9,913 nt of DNA from Acidimicrobiia bacterium (lineage in GTDB: Bacteria > Actinomycetota > Acidimicrobiia > Acidimicrobiales > CATQHL01). Positions 1 through 5,591 of the stretch are shown here, piece by piece. Below the pieces are notes generated by a model that was given only the letters and a program-made list of their open reading frames with translations, ran no database searches and was not told the DNA's origin. Positions within the stretch are counted from its first letter, which is position 1. Every line of letters begins with the position of its first letter. The position numbers and the translations under genes are program-made. Location of the stretch: NCBI GenBank assembly GCA_021296435.1, contig JAGWAK010000103.1, positions 1 through 9,913 on the forward strand. The letters are read 5' to 3'.

Positions 1-9
1 ACGGTGCCC

Positions 10-1131
10 CTAGTGCTGCGCGTAGCGGAACTTGATGGCCCCGGTGACCATCAACATGATGACGAACGTGGCGATGAGAACCTCGCCGAAGGAGGAGGAG
101 ATGCCCGCGGCGGCCTGGAGGCTGTTGCTCCCCACGCGGAGCGTCGAGAAGATGAACGCCGCCGGCAGGACGGCCATCGGATTCAGCCGGGCAAGCAGCG
201 CCACGGCGATGCCGACGTAGCCGTAGTTGGAGATCCACAGATCCAGGGCCAGGTCGTGGTGGACGCCTCCCACCGTGACGGCGCCGGCCAGACCGCCCGC
301 CGCGCCGGCGGTGGCGAATGACGACACGGTGACCAGGCGGGTGCGCACGCCGGCCAGGCGGGCGGCCCGCGGGTTGGCGCCGATGGAGCGGATGGAGAAA
401 CCGAGGGAGGTGCGGGTGATCAGGAGCCACGCGGCCACCGCCGTGGCGAGGGCGATGAAGACGCTGATGTCGACCTTGGCCGAGGCCCAGAAGTCGGGGA
501 ACCGGGCGTTGTCGTGGATCTCCTGGCTTTGCAACTGCGCGTAGATCTCCGGCCACGCCACGGTTACGACGTAGTTCGCTGCGAAGAGCGCCAGGAAGTT
601 CAACATCAGCGAAGTGACGATCTCGTTGATGCCGAAGTAGGCCTTCAGCAGGCCCGGTACCGAGCCCCAGACAGCGCCTCCGGACGCTGCGCCGGCGATG
701 AGGATGAGCACGAAGAGTCCGTGCGGGGTGCCCCCAGGGAGCATGATCCCGAGTGTCACCGCCACGACCGCGCCGGCGAACATCTGGCCCTCGCCGCCGA
801 TGTTCCACAGCCGCGCCGTGAACGGGATGGCCGCGGCCAGGCCGGTCAATGTCAGGATGGCGGCGGTCATGATCGTCTGGCCCAGGAAGATCTCCTGGCC
901 CAGCGAGTTGCTGATGATCGTCTTGGCGACCGTCCAGGGGTTGCCGCCGAAGGCGACCACGATGACCGCCATGACGGCCATGGTGAGCAGGATCGAGCCG
1001 AGGATGTCGCCGTGCCGGATGGCCGCCAATACGTTCAGGCGCGCCAGGCCGCCTGGGGATCCCCGCCGTCCGGCGGTCTCCCCACTCAGCTTCGTTCCGG
1101 CCGCGCTCTGGCCGCCGTTCCCCTCGCTCAC
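10..1131 (-). CDS. Nucleoside/BMP-type ABC transporter permease
   Basis: This is an inner-membrane permease of the BPD_transp_2 family, in the branch (YufP/NupP-like) that pairs with BMP-family lipoproteins for nucleoside or purine uptake. The 373-residue protein has a charged, Gly-rich N-terminus of about 40 residues, then roughly eight to ten hydrophobic segments (first at about 45-61, last at about 346-364). Family hallmarks are visible: WNIGGEGQ at 109-116, NEIVTSLMLN at 169-178, and the cytoplasmic coupling loop GANPRAARLAGV at 251-262, which contacts the ATPase. The start is GTG, with GGAGG four bases upstream on the minus strand. The stop lies nine bases from the window edge, so partner permease, ATPase and binding-protein genes may follow leftward, outside the window. 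It is divergent from the regulator and catabolic genes. The family is secure; the transported substrate is inference, since related permeases also carry other small solutes. Confidence 0.5.
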   Translation of the reverse strand: MSEGNGGQSAAGTKLSGETAGRRGSPGGLARLNVLAAIRHGDILGSILLTMAVMAVIVVAFGGNPWTVAKTIISNSLGQEIFLGQTIMTAAILTLTGLAAAIPFTARLWNIGGEGQMFAGAVVAVTLGIMLPGGTPHGLFVLILIAGAASGGAVWGSVPGLLKAYFGINEIVTSLMLNFLALFAANYVVTVAWPEIYAQLQSQEIHDNARFPDFWASAKVDISVFIALATAVAAWLLITRTSLGFSIRSIGANPRAARLAGVRTRLVTVSSFATAGAAGGLAGAVTVGGVHHDLALDLWISNYGYVGIAVALLARLNPMAVLPAAFIFSTLRVGSNSLQAAAGISSSFGEVLIATFVIMLMVTGAIKFRYAQH

Positions 1132-1321
1132 CCAGCCTCCTCGGCCTCGGCGCCGGCGCCGCTTTCAACCGGGCCGGTGCGGACGACGTGACGATAGCCG
1201 CTTTTCGAGGGACGGTTTTCAATCGCGTGCGCCCGTGTTTCAGCTATATCGAAATCACCGATCGGCGCGCCCGGGGCGGGAGCGCGGTCACGGCGCCCGC
1301 GTTCCTGAGGGCGCTCCGGCG
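1132..1321. promoter_or_regulatory. Divergent intergenic control region
   Basis: About 190 bp separate the divergent permease and regulator starts. The segment 1200-1260 is visibly richer in A+T than its surroundings. It carries several short TTTC-centred motifs: GCTTTTCGA at 1200-1208, GGTTTTCAA at 1214-1222, TGTTTCAG at 1236-1243, and an inverted ATTTCGATA read from 1255 to 1247. The last two form a loose inverted pair around CTATA. This is a natural place for the promoters of both units and for binding of the adjacent XRE-cupin regulator, but no operator is proven. A 71-codon minus-strand frame here (1128-1343) is Pro/Arg rich and is not treated as a gene. Confidence 0.5.
1194..1222 (-). 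promoter_or_regulatory. Candidate promoter for the permease unit
   Basis: On the minus strand, a good -35-like TTGAAA (1222 to 1217) is followed after 17 bases by GGCTAT (1199 to 1194), a weak -10 match. Transcription would begin near 1187, giving a leader of about 55 bases before the GTG at 1131. The -35 match and spacing are attractive. The poor -10 keeps confidence low. Confidence 0.5.
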
Positions 1322-2017
1322 GTGATCGCGACGGTGAGCACACAGCCGGCTGAGGGAGAGATTTCCGCGGTGGCCGACGGGTCGGAGTCTGCGGTCTCGC
1401 CGCGGCGGACCGTGGTGACCACCGAGGAGCACTTGGCCGAATTGGGGGGCCGGATCCGCGCCCTGCGGGTTGAGCAGGGCTTGACGTTGCAGATGATCGC
1501 CGAGCGCACCGGTCTCAGCTCGTCGATGGTCTCCATGGTCGAGCGGGGCCGCACGTCGCCCTCGATCGGCACGTTGATCGCCATCTCCTCCGCGCTGGGC
1601 GTGCACATGGCCGACCTGTTCGAGTTGGACGTGGACGGGACGCGCGAAGCGGTGCAGCGCGCCGCCGAGCACCAGGTGGTCGAGACGGCAAACGGCGTGC
1701 TGCGGCGGCTCGTGCAGGTGGATCCGCGGCGCGGCCTGGAGCTGGTGGTGAACGAGTACGAGCCGGGCACCGCCAGCGCGGTGCAGGTCACCCATCACGG
1801 CGGCTACGAGTACGGCTACGTGCTGGAGGGCACCTTGACCGTCGAACTTCAGAACACCGCCCACCAGCTGGAGCCGGGCGACTCCATCGCCTTCGAGTCC
1901 ACCCGGCCGCACCGGATCGTGAACGAGGGTCGCAGGCGGGCACGCGCCGTGTGGGTCAACCTGTCCGCGCGGTCGCAGCAGGTGGACGCCGCCGGCGACG
2001 GCAATCGGGGCGACTGA
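1322..2017 (+). CDS. XRE-family regulator with C-terminal cupin domain
   Basis: A DNA-binding regulator of 231 residues from the chosen start. An N-terminal extension of about 40 residues precedes an XRE helix-turn-helix at about 41-100 (LGGRIRALR, then LTLQMIAERTGLSSSMVSMV, then ERGRTSPSIGTL). A cupin sensor domain follows at about 139-214, with HHGGYEYGYVLEGTL from 158 and GDSIAFESTRPH at 186-197. Proteins of this architecture usually sense a small ligand through the cupin and control a neighbouring catabolic or transport operon. Here it sits between the divergent permease and the catabolic genes, which suits control of both. The start is uncertain: GTG 1322 has GAGG 11 bases upstream, while in-frame GTG 1370 (215 residues) follows AGGGAGAG and is a real alternative. 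Either keeps both domains. The open frame extends far upstream of 1322, but that part overlaps the permease on the opposite strand and looks non-coding. Confidence 0.5.
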   Translation: MIATVSTQPAEGEISAVADGSESAVSPRRTVVTTEEHLAELGGRIRALRVEQGLTLQMIAERTGLSSSMVSMVERGRTSPSIGTLIAISSALGVHMADLFELDVDGTREAVQRAAEHQVVETANGVLRRLVQVDPRRGLELVVNEYEPGTASAVQVTHHGGYEYGYVLEGTLTVELQNTAHQLEPGDSIAFESTRPHRIVNEGRRRARAVWVNLSARSQQVDAAGDGNRGD

Positions 2018-2075
2018 CGGAGCGGGGTCGGCCGGCCATCGCGGAGCGCAATCCGCAACCAATCGGGAGGATGCC

Positions 2076-2828
2076 ATGAGCGCAACACTTGCGGGCAGGA
2101 CGGCTCTGGTGACGGGCGGCAACCGCGGCCTGGGACGGGCTATGGCGCTGGCGATGGCGGAGGCGGGCGCCGACGTCGTCATCTGGGGTCGGGACGCGGG
2201 CGCCCTCGAGCGCACCGCGGAGGAGGTGCGTGCCACCGGGCGCGACTGTCTGGCCCAAGCGGTAGACGTGACCGACTCGGCGCAGGTGAACGCCGCCGCC
2301 GCCGAGGCCTGGGAACGGGCCGGCGGCGTGGACGCCGCGTTCACCTCGGCGGGCGTGCTGCTGCTCCAGGCGGCCACCGAGACCAGCGATGCGGACTGGG
2401 AGGCGGTGATGGGCGCCAACCTCACCGGCATGTTCTACTGCTGCCGGGCCTTCGGTGAACACATGCTGGCGCAGGGCCACGGCAAGCTCATCAACGTCGC
2501 CTCCAACTTCGGTCTCCACGGCGGTGCCAACTGGGCGGCGTATTCGGCGAGCAAGGCCGGCGTCATCGGCCTCTCCAAGAGCCTCGCCTGGGAGTGGGCG
2601 CCGTCGGTGACGGTCAACGTGATTGCACCGGGGGCGTTCTACACCGACATGAACAGCCATCTGCTGGACGTTCCGGAGATCATGGCGGCTGTGGAGGGGA
2701 ACACGCCGCTGGGCCGGGTCGGCAACCCACCCGAGCTGGGGCCCTTGGCGGTGATGCTGGCCGGCCCGGGGTCGGATTTCATGACCGGGGCCGTCATCAG
2801 CATCGACGGCGGTGTGATCAAGCCCTGA
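2076..2828 (+). CDS. Short-chain dehydrogenase/reductase (SDR)
   Basis: A classical cytosolic SDR, 250 residues, the usual length for the family. It should oxidise an alcohol or reduce a carbonyl with NAD(P). The Rossmann motif TGGNRGLG is at 13-20. The usual NNAG stretch appears as TSAG at 90-93. The catalytic tetrad is intact: N115, S143, Y156 and K160 (YSASK). PG follows at 185-186 and IDGG at 243-246. Arg39 after the second strand (WGRD) would favour NADP(H), which is an inference. The start ATG has GGGAGG five bases upstream. It follows the regulator by 58 bp on the same strand and is probably cotranscribed with it. Many SDRs are labelled 3-oxoacyl-ACP reductase or glucose dehydrogenase by similarity. 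Neither label is supported here, and the context points to a catabolic ring or side-chain alcohol/ketone. Confidence 0.5.
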   Translation: MSATLAGRTALVTGGNRGLGRAMALAMAEAGADVVIWGRDAGALERTAEEVRATGRDCLAQAVDVTDSAQVNAAAAEAWERAGGVDAAFTSAGVLLLQAATETSDADWEAVMGANLTGMFYCCRAFGEHMLAQGHGKLINVASNFGLHGGANWAAYSASKAGVIGLSKSLAWEWAPSVTVNVIAPGAFYTDMNSHLLDVPEIMAAVEGNTPLGRVGNPPELGPLAVMLAGPGSDFMTGAVISIDGGVIKP

Positions 2829-2898
2829 CCTGTCCTCGTGCGGCTGCGGCGCCGGCGACGTTTCCCGCCGCGCCACCAGCCTCGAGTCCCAGCCTGCG

Positions 2899-2935
2899 AC
2901 GGTTCCACGTTTACAGTACGGTTCAACGGGTTACA
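2899..2935 (+). repeat. Imperfect direct repeat upstream of the cupin pair
   Basis: Two near-copies lie head to tail with starts 19 bases apart: ACGGTTCCACGTTTACA (2899-2915) and ACGGTTCAACGGGTTACA (2918-2935). They differ at two bases and by one gap. The repeat lies in the only longer same-strand gap of the catabolic series (2829-2970, 142 bp), 35 bases before the first cupin start. A spacing of nearly two helical turns fits a tandem operator for a dimeric regulator, and the segment is less GC-rich than its flanks, as a promoter would be. TTTACA (2910-2915) could act as a -35, but no convincing -10 follows. No terminator-like hairpin with a T run is seen after the SDR. Confidence 0.5.
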
Positions 2936-2970
2936 CAGTTCTTGAAGTCGCCGGTTGCAAGAGAGGTCTG

Positions 2971-3351
2971 ATGAGCGAGGACCGGGTACAGGTCGTGCGG
3001 GGCAGCGGCGAGGCCGTCCCGCTGCCACTGATCGCCTCCGGCGGCGAGGCCCTGGCCGTTGTGTGGCCCGGTGTGGGGTCCCAGCATCGTTCCCTCCACC
3101 GCCTCCTGCTGGAGCCCGGTGGGCGCACCATCGATCTCCAGCACCCCTCGGAGTCCGTGTACTACGTGCGCACGGGCACCGCCACGGTGACCGACGGCGA
3201 CAGCGGTGAGCGGCACGCCCTCGTGGAGGGATCGATGGTGCACGTCGACCCGTCCACGGCGCACCAATTCGAGGCCGGAGACGGGGGCGCGGAGATCGTG
3301 GGCGGCCCGTGCCCGCCCGACCCCTCCATCTACGAGTCACAGGAGGTCTGA
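2971..3351 (+). CDS. Single-domain cupin protein, degenerate metal site
   Basis: A small cupin of 126 residues, one beta-barrel domain. Against its downstream neighbour, the first cupin motif lacks the leading histidine: where the neighbour has HIH, this has LQH (56-58), with Glu61 next. In the second motif the usual G-x5-P-x-G-x2-H becomes G87-x5-D93-P-S-T-A-H98, keeping only the final His. At most His58, Glu61 and His98 could bind metal, so it may be a binding or sensing protein rather than a metalloenzyme. Shared blocks with the neighbour (VWPGVG, LLEPG, GGPCPPD) show common ancestry. The start ATG follows AGAGAGG by four bases. Its stop is two bases before the next gene, so the two are cotranscribed. 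The function is unknown. Confidence 0.5.
   Translation: MSEDRVQVVRGSGEAVPLPLIASGGEALAVVWPGVGSQHRSLHRLLLEPGGRTIDLQHPSESVYYVRTGTATVTDGDSGERHALVEGSMVHVDPSTAHQFEAGDGGAEIVGGPCPPDPSIYESQEV
3341..3346 (+). promoter_or_regulatory. Ribosome binding site deciding the second cupin start
   Basis: AGGAGG ends seven bases before ATG 3354, which fixes that start rather than the in-frame ATG at 3309 inside the preceding gene. The site lies within the last codons of the first cupin, implying translational coupling. Confidence 0.5.
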
Positions 3352-3353
3352 CC

Positions 3354-3728
3354 ATGGCGCTGCGCGTCTTCCATCGCGACGAGCCCGATCTGATGATGCC
3401 GATCATCTCCTCGGACGCCCGGCTGATCGTCTGGCCCGGCGTGGGCGCCGAGGTGGCGAACATGAACTACGTGGTGCTCGAGCCGGGCGAGCAGAACGTG
3501 CCGCACATCCACTCGGAGTCCGAGGACACCATCTTCATCATCGAGGGGAAGGGGTCTGTGCAGGACCTCACCAACGGCGTCCGCCTCGAGTTCGAGGCGG
3601 GGGATGCGGTGCACGTCCCCGCCGGCGTGGAGCACGCGGTCTGTGCAGACCGCGACAGCCGCATCGTGAGCGTGGGTGGGCCGTGCCCGCCGGATCGCCA
3701 CCTGCTGCGGCTGCTCGGCGTGGAATGA
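3354..3728 (+). CDS. Single-domain cupin protein with intact metal site
   Basis: A 124-residue cupin with both canonical motifs. Motif 1 gives His51, His53 and Glu57 (PHIHSESEDTI), with Gly65 closing it. Motif 2 is G83-x5-P89-x-G91-x2-H94 exactly. The four ligands His51, His53, Glu57 and His94 should hold one divalent metal. Metal cupins of this size include isomerases, dioxygenases and sugar- or ligand-binding proteins, so the motif alone does not give the reaction. It is the better-preserved member of a tandem paralogous pair and shares WPGVG, LEPG and GGPCPPD with its upstream neighbour. The nitrilase-family gene starts 25 bases after its stop. Whether the pair forms a mixed dimer, with one active and one structural subunit, is an open inference. 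Confidence 0.5.
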   Translation: MALRVFHRDEPDLMMPIISSDARLIVWPGVGAEVANMNYVVLEPGEQNVPHIHSESEDTIFIIEGKGSVQDLTNGVRLEFEAGDAVHVPAGVEHAVCADRDSRIVSVGGPCPPDRHLLRLLGVE

Positions 3729-3753
3729 GCCCGCGCGCGGTGAAACCGGAACG

Positions 3754-4614
3754 GTGAACACCGTCGGGGTGGGTCTGGCACAGGTCGGCGCCCCGGCCGG
3801 GGACACCGGAGGCAACCGTCGGCGCAGCGTGGAGGCTGCGGCAGCTCTGTTCGAACGGGGTGCCGACATCGTCGTGCTGCCGGAGTTGTGCGTGCCGTGG
3901 TACACGGCGGACCGGGCCCAGTTGGTTGCCGAGGCCGAACCGCTGGACGGGCCGACCGTCGAGGCATGGCGAGCGGTGGCCGCATCGCACGACGGTGTGG
4001 TCGTCGGAGGCTTCTGCGAGCGCGCCGGCGGCGTCGAGAATGAGGTTCTGTACAACAGCGCGGTGGCCGTGAGTGGTCAGGGTGTCATCGGCCATTACCG
4101 CAAGCTGCATCTCTTCGACAGCGAGAAACTCTGCTTCGCGCCCGGGGATCTGGGTCTCCCGACGTTCGACACCCCCTTCGGACGCCTGGGCATGTGCGTC
4201 TGCTACGACCTGCGGTTCGTCGAGGTGGTTCGGGTTCTGGCGCTGTCGGGCGCCGCTCTGATCTGCGTGCCGACGGCTTGGATCGGTGGCTTCGACCGCC
4301 GCCTCGACGACGGCGGGCTGATCCCCCACGCCCAGGGCGTCCTGCTGCAGGCGAACCTCTCGCAGGTGTTCATCGCCTGCGCCTCCCAGGCCGGCGACAT
4401 CGGCGACCTGCACTTCCTCGGCTCGTCGATTCTGGCGGACCCGTACGGGCAGGTGGTTGCCGGCCCGCTCGCCCGAGACGGCGACGAATTGCAGGCGGCG
4501 CGTGTGGACCTGGCCGACGCGGCCCGAGCGCAGGTCCGTAGCGAGCTCATCCGGCCGCGCGCCGACCGCCGGACCGACGTCTACGGTGTGACTCTGGGTT
4601 CGCAGCAGCTGTAG
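3754..4614 (+). CDS. Carbon-nitrogen hydrolase (nitrilase superfamily)
   Basis: A cytosolic amidase-type enzyme of 286 residues, normal for a single-domain nitrilase-superfamily member. The catalytic triad is clear: Glu44 in VVLPELCVP, Lys117 in HYRKLHLF, and Cys150 in GMCVCYDLRF. The fold core VGLAQVGAPAGDTGGN begins the protein. These enzymes hydrolyse amide, ureido (N-carbamoyl) or, more rarely, nitrile bonds through a cysteine thioester. In this cluster it could open or deaminate an N-containing intermediate formed by the hydroxylase and SDR; beta-ureidopropionase-like or amidase activity are the leading options, by inference only. The chosen start is GTG 3754, which places the first beta strand at the N-terminus. 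The open frame continues upstream to ATG 3676, but that part overlaps the cupin gene. The ribosome binding site is weak, so coupling to the cupin is likely. Confidence 0.5.
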   Translation: MNTVGVGLAQVGAPAGDTGGNRRRSVEAAAALFERGADIVVLPELCVPWYTADRAQLVAEAEPLDGPTVEAWRAVAASHDGVVVGGFCERAGGVENEVLYNSAVAVSGQGVIGHYRKLHLFDSEKLCFAPGDLGLPTFDTPFGRLGMCVCYDLRFVEVVRVLALSGAALICVPTAWIGGFDRRLDDGGLIPHAQGVLLQANLSQVFIACASQAGDIGDLHFLGSSILADPYGQVVAGPLARDGDELQAARVDLADAARAQVRSELIRPRADRRTDVYGVTLGSQQL

Positions 4615-4634
4615 AGGATCGCGGAGATTTGCCG

Positions 4635-4694
4635 ATGATGATGTGCTCGACGATGAGGCGGGACCGCAGCGCCGCCCCGCGGTGGTTGCGGTGA
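4635..4694 (+). other. Possible 19-codon leader ORF
   Basis: A short frame starts at a run of three ATG codons (4635, 4638, 4641), with GGAG eight bases upstream (4623-4626). It reads MMMCSTMRRDRSAAPRWLR and stops at TGA 4692-4694. That stop overlaps the chosen GTG start of the FAD subunit (4691) in a GTGA arrangement. The FAD gene itself has only a weak site there, so ribosomes finishing this ORF could restart on it. It may be chance: the ORF is short and resembles nothing I know. Confidence 0.5.
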
Positions 4695-5572
4695 AGCCGG
4701 CACGGTTCGCCTACACCGCGCCCGACACCGTGGAGGACGCACTGGACGTGCTGGATCGCTTCGGCGACGAGGCCAAGGTGCTGTCGGGTGGTCAGAGCCT
4801 GGTGCCGATGATGAATTTCCGACTGGCCCGCCCAGAGGTGATCGTGGACATCGGCCACCTCGGCGGTCTGGACGGGATGTCGGTGTCGAATGGGGCACTC
4901 ACGGTGGGGGCGCGGACGATCCATGCCCGCCTGGAGGCGCCGGCGGTGACGACACCCGACGGTCGCAGCGAGCCACTCGGGGGTGTCCTCGGCTCGCTGC
5001 TGCCTGCGGTGGCCCGTTTCGTCGGTCACCTGCCGATCCGAGTGCGGGGAACATTCGGGGGTTCGATCGCGCACGCCGATCCCGCCGCCGAGTGGTGCAT
5101 CCTGGCCCGCACCCTCGACGCCGAGATGGTGGCGCTGCGCCGGGGCGGCGAGCGGGCGATCGCCGCGGAGGACTTCTTCGAGACGGTGTTCACGACGTCC
5201 CTGGCCCCGGAGGAACTGCTCGCCGCAGTGCGCCTGCCGGTACTCGGCGACGACTGGCGGACCGGTTTCTGCGAGTTCAGCCGGCGGGCGGGCGACTTCG
5301 CGGTCGTGGCGGCCATGACGGCGGTGCGCCTGGAGCTGGCGACGGGCGTCATCGCCGAGGCCCGGATCGGCGTCGGCGGGGTGGCCGGCGTGCCGGTGCG
5401 CCTGGGCGACGCCGAGGCGACCCTGATGGGTGAGACGCCGAGTGCTGACCTGCACGCCGCCGCGGCCGAGTCGGCCGCCGGCGAGGTGGACCCAGTGGGG
5501 GATCTGCACGGTTCCCTGGGGCGGGCCAGGGTGGCGCGGGCGCGGGCGCCGGGCGCCGGCGCCTCCGGGTAG
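4691..5572 (+). CDS. Molybdenum hydroxylase FAD-binding (medium) subunit
   Basis: The FAD subunit of a xanthine dehydrogenase/CO dehydrogenase-family molybdenum hydroxylase (CoxM/XdhB-like). It takes electrons from the FeS subunit and passes them to the final acceptor. From GTG 4691 it is 293 residues, the usual size. Visible motifs are KPARFAYTAP at the start, the FAD loop SGGQSLVPMMNFRLARP at 32-48, the second FAD loop TFGGSIAHADPAAEW at 121-135, and RRAGDFAVV at 198-206. The GVGG stretch at 227-230 belongs to the C-terminal domain. The frame is open back to GTG 4643, but the first 16 residues that would be added do not look like the family. The last 20 residues (LGRARVARARAPGAGASG) are Arg/Ala/Gly rich and do not match the usual C-terminal helix. 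The next gene starts 20 bases later. Confidence 0.5.
   Translation: MKPARFAYTAPDTVEDALDVLDRFGDEAKVLSGGQSLVPMMNFRLARPEVIVDIGHLGGLDGMSVSNGALTVGARTIHARLEAPAVTTPDGRSEPLGGVLGSLLPAVARFVGHLPIRVRGTFGGSIAHADPAAEWCILARTLDAEMVALRRGGERAIAAEDFFETVFTTSLAPEELLAAVRLPVLGDDWRTGFCEFSRRAGDFAVVAAMTAVRLELATGVIAEARIGVGGVAGVPVRLGDAEATLMGETPSADLHAAAAESAAGEVDPVGDLHGSLGRARVARARAPGAGASG
5545..5563. repeat. Triple GGCGCC with 12-bp palindrome
   Basis: GGCGCC occurs at 5545-5550, 5552-5557 and 5558-5563, and the last two form the perfect palindrome GGCGCCGGCGCC. It lies in the final codons of the FAD subunit, just before the ribosome binding site of the large subunit. It could fold in mRNA and is prone to copy-number slippage. 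There is no T run, so it is not a typical terminator. Confidence 0.5.
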
Positions 5573-5577
5573 ACCGC

Positions 5578-5584
5578 GGAGAGG
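5578..5584 (+). promoter_or_regulatory. Ribosome binding site deciding the first large-subunit start
   Basis: GGAGAGG ends seven bases before GTG 5592. This fixes the start of the first large subunit there, although the frame stays open upstream to 5430 across the FAD gene. Confidence 0.5.
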
Positions 5585-5591
5585 CAGTGGG

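Noticed and set aside
698..1321. Upstream extension of the regulator frame back to ATG 698
   Set aside because: This stretch overlaps the permease on the other strand and translates to low-complexity sequence. The HTH protein is complete without it.
1128..1343. 71-codon minus-strand frame whose TGA overlaps the permease GTG
   Set aside because: The overlap looks like coupling, but the product is Pro/Arg/Ala rich without a domain and it fills the region needed for the divergent promoters.
2041..2056. Small hairpin GCGGAGCGCAATCCGC before the SDR ribosome binding site
   Set aside because: It has only a five-base stem with a six-base loop and no T run; such stems are common by chance at this GC content.
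1244..2431. Long minus-strand open frames opposite the regulator, SDR, hydrolase and hydroxylase genes (also 1956-2876, 4547-5725, 6603-7943, 8345-9892)
   Set aside because: They are antisense to genes with clear motifs, are rich in Arg, His, Pro and Gly, and show no recognisable domain. Long antisense frames are expected in high-GC DNA.
2829..2970. Possible remnant of a third cupin in the gap before cupin 1
   Set aside because: Apart from the terminal Glu-Val-stop there is no trace of cupin motifs in the translated frame of this gap.
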